In this document: piece by piece, positions 11,974 to 24,700 of the stretch
Layout of the letters: every line of letters begins with the position of its first letter
Position numbering within the stretch: the first letter of the stretch is position 1
Made by a program: the position numbers and the translations under genes
Notes under the pieces: generated by a model
What the model was told of the DNA's origin: nothing
The model's database searches: none
Seen by the model: only the letters and a program-made list of their open reading frames with translations
Source of the DNA: Casuarina equisetifolia
Taxonomy: Eukaryota > Streptophyta > Magnoliopsida > Fagales > Casuarinaceae
Reading direction: 5' to 3'
Length of the DNA: 64,000 nt
NCBI GenBank assembly: GCA_028551475.1
Contig: CM052360.1
Coordinates: forward strand, 14,248,501 to 14,312,500

Positions 11974-14900
11974 ATGAGTGGTTTGACCTTTAGAAGCCTC
12001 ACATTTATGCTTTTCGTGACCTTTTTACTGTGGTCATCAAACTTTGAACCTTGCGATGGTAGGAGAGGCAGGCATTGGAGGCGAAGCAGAGCTACCTCGG
12101 CCTCTCTGTTGAAGAAGAAAGGGAAGGGTCATGGAAAGAGTAATTTCCACCACGGTGGAGGATCAAAGCCGAAATCTCCACCTCACAAAGCTCCCGCGCT
12201 TCCACCACACAAATCTCCCTCACTTCCAACTCCCAAACCGAGAGAAGACACCCCGTCAAGCCCGCCGCAGAAAGGTCACAATGGTGGGCACTCCGTCTCT
12301 TTTAACGTGCTAGATTTTGGTGCCAAGGGTGATGGCACCTCCGATGACACGCAGGTGATTCTTCCTTTCTCATTTGGCAAACAACTAATATACGTCCGAT
12401 GTTGCATCTCATTTATTGGTTTTCATGCAAGCATTCGTATTTTTCAGATAAGTACACATTTTGTCTGCTTTTTCTCACGAAAATTTAGGCAATGCCATAA
12501 CAGAATTTTTTTTCCCTAATAATCGGGGGTGAAAGTTAGGAATTGTAGGGAATTTATTTAGGAGGGGGTTTCTCAAATTCCCACCGCTCAAGTGATAAGT
12601 TTTTATTTATTTATTTATTTCTGTATTTTTTTTAATGATTCCAAGCAAATACTGGGAAATCAGTTTAACGGCATACATTAATCGTTACATCCTAGAATTA
12701 GTAGTAAAAAGATGAAAACATAACAACTAACATAATCACTTAACCAACTATAAGGTTTGGGATTTGACAAGTGCATGTATTTTAATATTATAAAGAAAAA
12801 TTTTGTAAAAGAAAAAAGAAAAAAAAAAAAAGACAACCAACCTAACTGGTAGATGGACCCACACCAGAAAATGGCTTCCCATTATAACGGTAGGGTCGTG
12901 ATTGCAACAACTATTGTATACCGTTTTTTTGGTACACGAGCACTACTTTTAGGTCTACCCTTATCAATTCAGTTACTTACATTTGGAGGCTTTATTTATA
13001 TGGGAGGTTAAGCTTTGAACTTCCCTCCACCATTAAGTCATTAAATCCCCGTACCCCATCTTGAATAAAATAAAATAAAATAAAATAAAAATATATATTG
13101 AAAGAAAGGACTCCCTCCAACTAGACTCTTAAGAAACACGGGAGAACCTGGATTTCTTGGGAGTGACTCACTGTATTATTGTTACTGTGCATCGCAGGCA
13201 TTCCAAGCTGCATGGGCAGCTGCTTGCAAGGTGGAGGCATCCACGGTGATCGTTCCATCGAAGTCCGTGTTCCTCGTGGGACCCATTTCATTCTCTGGTC
13301 CTTACTGTCAATCCAACATCGTATTTCAGGTAAGCAACAACATGCTAATTTTCCTTTGACAGTTAGTTACATGATGTCGCGACCTCACCTCAATTGTTTT
13401 GGTGAGAGATAATGCCGAAACCCGTGACTTCGTCTGTTCTGTCTAATCAGAATCCATTTCCATGGCTAAATATTTCATTGTCCAAACAATACACTCCCCT
13501 AAACAAATGCTTTTCCTTCCCCCTTTGATAGTTCAAATTATTAGCTGTTAATTAACTTTTAATTATTATTAGCTGGACGGGACGATCATCGCTCCAACCG
13601 ACTCCAAAGCTTGGGGCAAAGGTCTGCTACAATGGCTGGAGTTCTCAAAGCTGCGAGGAATTAGCATTCAGGGAAAAGGGGTGATCGATGGAAGGGGGTC
13701 AGTCTGGTGGCAGGACTCTCCGTTTGATGAACCTATTGATGACGAATCAAGACTCATTATCCCACTGAATAGCACTGTTGAAAAGAACCCACCCATGCCA
13801 GTAAGAACCTCCTTTCTTTCTTTCTTTCTGTCTTTTGTCTGCATTTTTTACCCTACAGTCACATTCTCAGTTATCTGAAACTAATTGTTCGTGCTTCTCC
13901 CTCAATTGTGTGGTAGGTCAGAAGCGAGCTTGGGAAGACAATGCCAAGCATCAAGCCAACTGTAAGGACCACTTCAAGCTTGAAATTCCCCGAATAATTC
14001 GTTGCCATTCATTCAATTCAATCTTTTAACAACACTAAGTGCTGCATTTTGTATTGCACAGGCGCTGAGGTTTTATGGGAGTTTTAACGTGACGGTCACA
14101 GGCATCATAATTCAAAGCAGTCCTCAGTGCCACCTCAAGTTTGACAGCTGCGCGGGAGTTTTGGTCCATGGTATTACCGTCTCGTCTCCTGGTGACAGCC
14201 CCAACACAGATGGAATCCATCTCCAGAACTCGAAAGATGCTCTGATTTACGGCAGCAACATTGCTTGTGGTAATTCTATACTTCTTCTGATGTCAACAGT
14301 TTTTGTCATTCTATTTTGTTTCATCGATACTGGGCCAGCTAGAAACAAGAATACAGGCTACAGAGTCAAATGATTCAGGTTATAACTTTGGACGCCATGA
14401 AAAGAAATTGGAGGAAACAATCTTATCCTCCCCATGCCGTGCTATCAGTGCAACATTTCTGACCATTCACAGTTGGACGGACATGTAGCTCCACTCATCT
14501 CTTTACTTTTTGAACCACTCCACCCACCGGTTATACGACACGTCTGTACCCTAAGTTTGTGGGGTACTATCCAGCATTGGATTGGATTAGGTCATGAAAC
14601 CATAATAAGATAAGGAGACTCTTTTTTTTTTTTTTTGGTCTATTTATGCCGACGTAGCTAACATACAATCAACTAGTGGTCCATACATCCAGTATAAAGC
14701 CAAATTTAGCTCTTAATAATAGTATTATTTTTGAGGAGGGAATGACTGCATTTATACAAGGAGGAAGCTCAAATCTTATGCAGAAGTAGCATGTAAAGTG
14801 GGTGGGACATAGAATAAACACTAAACTTGATCAATATAAACTTGAGAACAACAAGTCTTAAAATTTGAATGACATGTGCATGTGCAGGGGATGACTGTGT

Positions 14901-15952
14901 TTCAATACAAACTGGATGCTCAAATGTGTACATACACAACATTAACTGTGGGCCAGGACATGGAATCAGCATTGGAAGTCTAGGAAGGGATGGCACCAAA
15001 GCCTGTGTCACAAACATCACCGTCCGGGATGTCATTATGCATAACACCATGACTGGTGTCAGAATCAAGACATGGCAGGTATTGATACCAATTGTGAATT
15101 CTGCTTAATAAGACTTTTTATCCAAGAACCTACTCAGTCATCCAACCACTTTTATCCTTTGTTGATCACTAATATAGCCCAACCACTGACTTTTTGGGAC
15201 CAAATCCTGTGTCAACATGAAAGTTCTGAAATTCAAAAGATTTTCAACAATTTGTGTGGACTTCATAGAATGATTTTGAAACTTCCACATTCAGACATTT
15301 GTAGTCTCCAAGAACTAGACAACTTTGTCATGCCATTTTAATATTCAATAAAAATTCTGGAATCTTTTGGAACAAAATTTTTAAGCAAGCAAAAAAAAAA
15401 AAAAAAATGTTGCTACTAACACCAGCCATTAACAATTCCTAAGCTATATTTTATGGTTTTTGAAAACTGTGCTCCTCCAAAACATCCAAGCTGTGTTACA
15501 AATGTCAGGCATAAACCAGCTGTAACACTTACATGTGATTTGAAATGCTAAATCTGCAGGGAGGATCAGGCTCTGTCCAGGGGGTACTCTTCTCAAACAT
15601 CCAAGTTTCTGAAGTTCAACTCCCGATTGTGATTGACCAATATTATTGTGACAAAAGCATCTGCAAGAACCAAACGTCAGCTGTGGCTCTGTCAGGAATC
15701 AACTACGAGAGGATAAGAGGGACATACACAGTTAAGCCCGTTCACTTTGCCTGCAGTGACAGTCTACCATGTCTGGATGTAACGCTAACCGCCATAGAGC
15801 TAAAACCACTGCAAGAGCGCTACCATATGTATAATCCCTTCTGTTGGCAGACTTTTGGGGAGTTGATAACTCCCACTTTGCCCCCCATTGATTGTTTACA
15901 GATGGGCAAGCCGCCAAACAACCGGGTTCAATCTGATCACGATTACTGTTGA
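11974..15952 (+). CDS. Polygalacturonase 2 (GH28) with basic proline-rich N-terminal extension, seven exons
   Basis: Second secreted pectin hydrolase, diverged from PG1. Exons by GT-AG junctions: 11974-12354, 13198-13329, 13573-13800, 13917-13961, 14062-14269, 14888-15078, 15560-15952. Phases agree and give 525 residues, stop TGA. Residues 1-29 ([19 protein letters not shown]...) look like a signal peptide. Residues ~30-106 are highly basic, then Pro/Ser/His-rich (repeated PPHK- and SP-type motifs), like a wall-binding or extensin-like linker. The GH28 domain follows from [12 protein letters not shown] (~110). Catalytic motifs are intact: SPNTDGIH (Asp 312), GDDC (333-335), [12 protein letters not shown] (His 356), RIKTWQ (390-395). 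Compared with PG1 it shares five intron positions up to the NTD exon plus the one after TWQ, and lacks PG1 introns 6 and 8. Between GKGVIDG and the NTD exon it has a longer, cysteine-poor segment. Intron 1 (843 bases) carries simple AT-rich repeats. It resembles the At1g48100-like plant PG group, from memory. Confidence 0.92.
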
Positions 15953-18640
15953 GCTCAAAATTACCGTCAATTTTATATAGTTACTTGTGTGGTCGGCATG
16001 ACTGCCAGACCCCTCCCTCTTACACCATTTTAGGTAAAGCGTGTATACTATCAGATAATCCTGGTTTGTTTATAGGAATTCTTCTCTATCAAGGTTGTGA
16101 TTGCGATTCTGAAAGGCTCTAGAGGCATTGCTTTTATCAGCCCATTCTACCACACACGGAAAGCTTTAAAACAAGTTATTATATTACGAACGAACACCCT
16201 CTACTTAGATAGCTACAAAGTGAACTACTTTAGTTAGGGGTTGAATGATAACTAAAGAACAATATCAAACATATAATCCACGTACCTCCAGTATACAAAA
16301 TTCAAGGAAGATACGCGGGTCACAAAAGATGGTCAACCCAAGCTCATACAAAGAACAAAACAAAGCAAAGCAGTGCGTTTACAATTAAAAAAAGAAGAAG
16401 CAAACAATCAAACGAGTAATGTAAAGTACCAAAGATGTGTGACACATTCCTCTCTCACTGATTTTCACTTCTCAGCGGCTGCTCGCCTTCTCCTCTTTGA
16501 GAGCCACCATGCCCTCGAAACGCAACGTTTCGTACCACCCTAAGGTTTATGGCTTGTAGCATTAATGCAGACTTTGACAAATACGTTCAGCGTTTTGTTG
16601 GAAGTATAAGAGGCTGTAAATAAGGAGCAACGGGGATTGAGTTTTTCATGCCCAAAAAGATTATATGAGGCTGTCATGCCGAAAGCCTGGAATGATATTC
16701 ATAGCAAGCTAAAATCTAAAATGATATGAGGCATCATGCTCAAAAATTGGAGCATAGGCCAACGTACCTGAAACTAAAATTATAGGACCTTTTGTGCTTG
16801 AAAACTGAAACGGGTTAAATGCCCAAAGTTTCAAATGGGCATTTGGTCCATTAAGGTTTATGTTGTGAGCTTGATGAAAGGTTATGAAAATATAAAATGT
16901 GATAATCCGTACAAGTTGATAAGTAAAAAGAAAAGCAACGGATAAAAGATTTGAATTTGCATTTGAACTTGTAAATTTGTTAATAATGGTTTATATAAGT
17001 CGGTTAGTGAAAGGAGGAACTACGAGTTGAACATTTGTTGGAGAAAAACACGAAATTATGAATTTTTGAATTTGCAATTTTGTTATTCATAGAGGTAGGG
17101 CATGACTTATTTTAGCGTTGAAATTTGTAAATATTTTTCAAGCTATATGATTTTATTTTTCATAAATATAGTTTGATTTTCCGTTGTCTTCACAATTCTA
17201 CTTTCAGCAAAAGATTTTATATGTTTTTCTTCAACAAAAATTGATACCAATAAATTTACCTATTTGATACGCCATTTTAAACTAAAATTGGTGACTAAAA
17301 CCTTCTATAAGTTTTTTTTTGTGCTTTAAACGGAAAAAATTAGTTCAATTAGGACCATAATGTTGACTTTATGATGATCCTCATTACCTTATACTCAAAT
17401 AGAACTAATTGTCCAACTCACAACATTAAAGTAAAATACCAAGTTGAAGTAACAAATAATTCCTTTGGTCACATATCATAAAAGGGTTTTTTTTTTCCTT
17501 TAATTCCATTTTCTTCTATTAGACAATGTAAATAAACTTATGTCCAATAATTTTCATTTTCAACTTTAATGGTCTTGTCTAGTAATATTAAGATTAAGTT
17601 CTTTAAATATTTCCTCGTGAGTAATTTTAATTCCCCTATATGTATTTTTTTTTCAAAAGTTGAAATATTTTCCCATTTGAGGTTCTAGACCTTACAAATG
17701 ACTTAGTGTTCATCATATCACGGAAATTTGCCCATTTTTCTAGACCAAGTCCTTGAAAAATTACCTAACCAATAATTCTTTATTCAATATCTTTTTAGAT
17801 AGATCAAAACAATTACTTGGTTAGATTAAACCAATATTTTTTACTTACACGTTAATATTCAAAGTGTTGTTTCACCTTTCTCCATTTTTTTTAACGAGAA
17901 CAAATAAATATTTTATTTTAAATACTGGCAAAAAATGAAATAAGAAAATAAATGAAAAAAAAGCAGCACATTTCGATGGCTCACTTTTGGTTTAACTTTT
18001 TCTCAAATAGGGTCCAAATTTTGTCATTTCACTTGTAGGCAATCTATGGTTCCGAATTAAAAAAAAAAAAAATCTCTTTTTTGTTTTTTTCACACTACTT
18101 TTCCCTTTCTTTTCCCTTTTTTTTTTTTTTGTTTTTGTTTTGTAGAGTGCCCATTAGTAGGCTTTTTTTTTTTGGGTTTTTTATTTTTTAAGAACACATT
18201 AGTTGGGCCACTTTTGGGCCTTTTTGTTTTTATTTTTAACGAATGGCCATTAGTTGGGCTATTATTTGGGCCTTTATTGGGCCATTTCATTTTAGACTAG
18301 AACGTGCATCCAGCTGTAAATGATGCCATTCATGTATCAAATGACGTCATTTTGACGCTAAACAAAATACTGCATGCATTTAGCTCTAAGCAAGTTGTAA
18401 AAAGGTGTCGTTTTGACATTAAAACATAACACAACTTGTGTTTGACTATAAGCTTGTTCTCAAACGGTGCCATTTTGATGGGTTGTCATTTTCTGAAAGA
18501 AAAATAATGGTTGTATCCAGATACAAACGACACCGTTTGAATCCAACATGTGTTGTCTAATGACATTGTTTGGAAACTAGCTGTTCCCCACAAAACCCTT
18601 CCCAACGTTCTCCCTCTTCTTATTGTCAGTTTGGCTTTTC
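15953..18640. other. AT-rich intergenic region between PG2 and the satellite, no gene seen
   Basis: About 2.7 kb. It starts with the PG2 3' flank and becomes very T-rich from about 17.1 kb, with poly-T runs at 18060-18180. At 18.18-18.29 kb short GGGCC-containing phrases recur in T-rich sequence. At 18.33-18.55 kb several copies of an ACG(G/A)CACCGTTT-like motif occur in both orientations (see findings). No intact open frame resembles a known protein. Confidence 0.5.
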
Positions 18641-21600
18641 GAATTGATCACATCTCTCTACTCACTCTCTCGAATTGATCTTATCTTTCTGCTCGCTCTC
18701 TTGAATTGATCACATCCTTGTGCAATCTTTTATTTATAGAAAGTGTACCTTAAGTCTATTGCTCGTTCTCTTGAATTGATATCATCTCTTTACTCACTCT
18801 CTTGAATTGATGGCATCCCTACGTGATCTTCTATTGGTAGAAAGTGTACCCTAAGTTTATTGATCACTTTCTCAAATTGATCCCATCTCTCTGCTTGCAC
18901 TTTCAAATTCATCGCATTTCTACGTGATCTTCTATTGGTAGAAAGTATACCTTAAGTCTACAACTCACTCTTTTGAATTGGTTCCATCTCTCTACTCGCT
19001 TTCTTGAATTCATCACATCATTATGCGATCTTCTACTAGAAGAAAATGTAACTTAAGTCTACTACTCACTCCCTTGAATTAATCCTATCTCTTTGCTCAC
19101 TTTCTTGAATTGATCACATCCCTGCACGATGTTCTATTGGCAAAAAGTGCACCCTAAGTTTATTGCCCATTCTCTCAAATTGATCCCATCTATGCTCACT
19201 CTTTTAAATTAATCACAACCCTATGCAATCTTCTACTTGTAGAAAATGTACGCTAAGACTACTACTCGCACTCTTAAGTTGATCCCACCTCTCTCCTCAC
19301 TCTCTCGAATTGATTCCAACCTTGTGCAACCTTTTACTATTAGAAAGTGTACCTTAAGGCTACTACTCACTATCTTAAATTTTTCCCATTTCCCTCCTCG
19401 CTATCTTGAATTAATTACATCCCTGCGCAATCTTCTATTGGTAGAAAGTGTACCCGAAGGCTACTGCTCGCTATCTCGAATTGATCCTATCTTTCTACTT
19501 GCTTTCTTGAATTGATTGCATCCTTACACAATCTTCTACTAGTAGAAAGTGTACCCTAAGTCTATTGCTCGCTCCCTTGAATTGAACCCATCTCTCTGCT
19601 TGTTCTCTTGAATTGATCTAATCCTTACACGGTTTTCTATTGTTAGAAAGTGTACGCTAAGTCTACTACTCGCTCCCTCAAATTGAACCCATCCTTCTAC
19701 TTGCTCTCTCAAATTGAAAGCATCTTTATGTGACCTTTTACTGAAAGAAAATGTACCTTAAGTCTACTACTCACCATCTTGAGTTGATCCAATCTCCCCT
19801 CTTGCTTTCTCAAATTGATCACATCCTTGCACAATCTTCTAATGGTAGAAAGTGTACCCTAAGTCTATTACTCGCTCTCTCAAATTTTTCCATCTCTTTG
19901 CTCGTTGTTTTGAATTGATCACATGCCTGTGTGATCTTCTATTGGCAGAAAGTGTGCCCTAAGTCTATTGCTTGCTCCTTCAAATTCAACCCATCCTTTT
20001 GCTCACACTCTTGAATTGATTGCATCCTTATGTGATCTTCTATTGCCAGAAAGTGTATCCTAAGTCTACTACTTGCTTTCTCAAATTGATCCCATCTCTT
20101 TGTTTGCTCTCTTAAATTGATTGCATCCTTATGCAATCTACTACTGGCAGAAAGTGTACCCTAACTTTATTGCTCACTTATCCAATTTTTTCCAACTTTT
20201 TGCTCACTTTTTTGAATTAATCGTATCCTTGTGCAATTTTCTACTGGTAGAAAATGTATCCTAAGTCTACTGCTCGCTCCTTTAAATTAAACCCATCACT
20301 TTGCTTGCTTTGTCGGATTGATCGCATCCTTGCAATATCTTCTACTAGCTGAAAGTGTACCCTAACTCTACTGCTCACTCTCTTAAATTGATCACATCCT
20401 TGCATGATATTCTATAAGCTGAAAGTGTGTCCTAAGTCTACTACTTGCTTTCTTAAGTTTAGCCCTATCTATTTGCTTCTTCTCTTAAATTGATTACATC
20501 CCAATGTGATCTTTAATTGGAAAAGAGTACCCAAAGTCTATTTTGAGCTTCCTCAAATTGAACCCAACTTTCTCTTTACTATCTCGAATTGATTGCATCC
20601 TTGTGCGGTCTTTTACTAGCAGAAAGTGTACCTTAAGTCTATTGCTTTATCTCAAATTGATCACATCCTTAAGCAATATTCTATAGGTAGAAAGTGTGTC
20701 CTAAATCTATTGCTTGTTGTCTTGAGTTGATTCCATCTCTTTACTCACTCCTTTGAATCGATCACATACCTACGTGATCTTTTACTGGCAGAAAGTGTAC
20801 CCTAAGTTTACTGGTTGCTCTCTTGAATTTTTCCCATTGCTTTGCTCACTATCTCGAATTGATCACATCCCTAAGTAATCTTCTACTATTAGAAAGTGTA
20901 CCCTAAGTCTACTATTGTCCCCTTCAAATTGAACCCATTTCTTTGCTAGCTTTATCGAATTGTTTGCATCCCAATGCGATCTTTTACTGGCAAAAAGTGT
21001 ACCTTAAGTCTACTACTCACTATCTTGAATTGATCCCATCTCTTTACTCCTTCTTTGGAATTGATCTCAACCCTACGTGGTCTTCTACTTGCAAAAGGTG
21101 TTTGCTAAGTTTACTATTTGCTCTTTTAAATGGATCCCATCTCTTTGCTTGCTCTCTCGAATTGATCACATCCCTGGTGATCTTCTACTGGCAGAAAGTG
21201 TACCCTAAGTCTACTGCTTGCCATGTCAACTTGATCACATCTCTTTGTTCATTCTCTTAAATTGATCACATCCTTACGCAATTTTTATTGGTAGAAAGTG
21301 TACCCTAAGTCTATTAAATGCTTTTTTGACTTTTTCCTATCTCTTTGTTCACTCGCTCGAATTGATTACAACCTTGTGCGATCTTCTACTAATAGAAAGT
21401 GTACCCTAAGTACACCACTCGCTCTCTCGATTTTTTCCCATCTCTCTACTCAGTCTCTTGAATTGATTGCAAGGTTGCGTGATCTTCTACTAGTAAAAAG
21501 TGTACGCTAAGTCTACTACTCATTCTCTCGAGGTGATCTCATCTCTATACTCTTTCTCTTGAACTGATTGCAACCTTGTGCGATCTTCTATTGACAGAAA

Positions 21601-21731
21601 GTGTACCTAAAGTCTATTTTTTGCTTTCTCAACTTAATCCCATCTCTTTACTTTCTCTTTTGAATTGATCACATCCCTACGTGATCTTCTACTGCTAAAA
21701 GTGTATCCTATGTCTACCGCTTGCTCTCTCG

Positions 21732-21753
21732 AGCAGTAGAAGATCGCGTGGGA
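21732..21753 (-). repeat. Short inverted piece of the satellite unit
   Basis: Within the direct array, the 22 bases beginning AGCAGTAGAAGATCGCG are the reverse complement of the module-B core (CGCGATCTTCTACTGCT). Reading resumes in the direct orientation afterwards. It is the only inverted fragment I noticed. Confidence 0.75.
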
Positions 21754-24700
21754 ATCCTTTGGCTCACTCTCTTAAATTGATCGCATCCTTGCATAATCTT
21801 CTATTGGCAAAAAGTGTACCTTAAGTCTACTACTTGCTATCTCGAGTTGATCCCATTTCTCTGCTCGCTTTCTCTAACTAATCCCATCCTTACGCAATCT
21901 TTTGTTGGCAAAAAGTGTACCTTAAGTCTACTACTCGCTCTTGAATTGATCCCATCTCTTTGCTCTCTCTCTTGAATTCATCACATCCTTATGCAATCCT
22001 TTACTGGCATAAAGTGTACCCTAAGTCTACTACTTGGTCTTTTGAATTGATCCCATCTCTTTGGTTGCTTTCTGTAATTGATTGCATTCCTATGAGATCT
22101 TCTATTGCCAAAAAGTGTATGTAAGTCTATTGCTTGCTCTCTCAAATTGATCCCATCTCTTTGCTCCTTCTCTCAAATTAATTGCAACCCTATGCAATCT
22201 TCTACTAGCAAAAAGTGTACCCTGAGTCTACTACTCGCTCTCTTGAGTTAATCCTATCTCTCTACTTGTTCTTTCAAATTGATTGCATCCTTGCACAATC
22301 TTCTATTGCTAAAAAGTGTACCTTATGTCTACTGCTTGTTGTCTTGACTTGATCCCATCTCTCTGCTTGCTTTCTCGAATTGATCACATCTCTACAAGAT
22401 CATTAACTGGCAGAAAGTGTACCCCTTATCCAATTTATCCCATCTTTTTACTCCCTTTTTCAAATTGATTGCAACCTTATGTGATCTTCTATTAATAGAA
22501 AGTATATGCTAAGTCTACTACTCGCTTTCTCGAATTGATTGTAACCCTGCATGATCTTATACTAGCAAAAAGTGTACCCTAAATCTAACACTTGCAATCT
22601 CGAGTTGATCCTATATCTTTACTTGCACTCTCAAATTGATTGCATCCCCACGCAATCTTCTACTGGCAGAAAGTGCGGCCTAAGTCTACTACTCACTTTC
22701 TTGAGTTGATCTCATCTCTCTGCTTGCTCTTTCAAATTGATCGCATCCCATCACGATCCTCTACTACCAGAAAGTGTACCCTATGTCTACCGCTCCCTCT
22801 CTCGACTTGATCCCATTTCTTTACTCACTCTCTCAAATTGATTGCATACTTACACAATCATCTATTGATAAAATGTGTACCCTAAGTCAATTGCTCAATC
22901 TCTCAAATTTATCCTATCTTTCTGCTCACATCCTTGAATTGATCGCAACCTTGCATGATTTTCTAAGTCTAGTGCTCACTCTCTCAAATTAATCCCATCT
23001 CTTCGCTCGCACTTTCGAATTGATCACATCCTTGCGTGATCTTCTACTAGCAAAAAGTGTACCCTAAGCTTACTACTTACTTTCTCAAATTGATCTCATC
23101 TCTCTCCTCATTCTCATGAATTCATTCCAACCCTAAATGATCTTCTATTGGGAGAAACTATACCCTAAGTTTACTATTTGCTCACTCAAGTTGATCCATC
23201 TCTCTACTCGCTATCTCAAATTGATTGCATCCTTGTGCGATCTTTTATTGCTAGAAAGTGTACCTTGTGTCTATTGCTTGCTCTCTCAACTTGATCCCAT
23301 CTCTTTAGTTGCTCTCTTGAATTGATCACATCCCTACATAATCATCTACTTGCAGAAAGTGTACCTAAGTCTACTGCTTGCTCTTTCAAATTGATCCCAT
23401 CTCTTTACTCATTTTCCCAAATAGATCACAACCTTGCACGATCTTTTACTAGCATAAAGTATATGCTAAGTCTATTGCTTGCTTTCTAGAGTTGATTGCA
23501 TCCCTGCATAATCTTCTACTGGCAAAAAGTGTACCCTAAGTTTACCACTTGCTTTGTTGGCTTAATCCCATCTCTTTGCTCGCTTATTCGAATTGATCAC
23601 AACCCTGTGTAATCTTTTACTAACAGAAAGTGTTCCGTAAGTCTATTGCTTGCTTTCTTAAAATTTTACCATTTCTTTGCTCGGTCTTTCAAATTAATCG
23701 CAAGGTTGTGTCAATGTCTACTGGCAAAAAATGTATGCTAAGTCTACTCCTCACTCTCTCAAGGTGATCCCATCTCTTTATTCTCTCTCTCAAATTGATC
23801 GCAACCCTGTGCAATCTTCTACTAGTAGAAAGTGTACCCAAAATCTACTGTTTGCTCTCTTGACTTGATCCCATCTTTGTGCTCCCTCTCTCAAATTGAT
23901 TGCATCCCTGTTGCGATATTCTATTGCTAGAAAATATACCCTATGTCTAATGTTTGCTTTCTCAACTTGATCCTATCCTTTTACTCCTTTTCTCAAATTG
24001 ATCACATCACTGCCCAATCTTTTACCACTATCAAGTGTACGTTTACTACTCGCTCACTTTCTCAAATTGATTGCCTCCTTGCTCAATCTTCTACTGGCAA
24101 AAAGTGTACCCTAAGTATTCTACTCTCTTTCTAAAGTTGATCTTATCTCTTTACTTGCTCCCTTGAATTCATCACAACCCTGCACAATCTTTTACTAGCA
24201 AAAGGTGTACCTTAAGTTTGCTACATGCTCTCTCGAATTGATCTCATCCTTATGTGATCTTCAATTGGCAGAAGGTGTACCCTAAGTATACTGCCTACTT
24301 TCTTAAGTTGATCTCATCTCTTTACTCACTTTCTCGAATTGATCGCATCCTTGTGTGATCTTTTATTTCTAAAAAGTGTACCCTAAAGTCTATTGCTCGC
24401 TCCCTCAAATTGAAACCATCTCTCTACTCACTTTATTGAATTGATCCCATCCTTGTGCAATCTTCTACTAGCAAAGAGTGTACCCTAACTCTACTGCTTG
24501 CTCTTTCAAATTGATCACAATCATACACAATCTTTTACTAGCAAAAAGTATACACTAAGGTTATTGCTCACTCTCTCAAATTGATTGAATCCCTACACAC
24601 TCTACTATTGAAGAAAGTGTAGCCTAAGTTTGTTACATGCTCCCTTGAATTGATCCCATCTCTTTGCTTGCTTTCTTGAATTTATTGCATCCTTACATAA

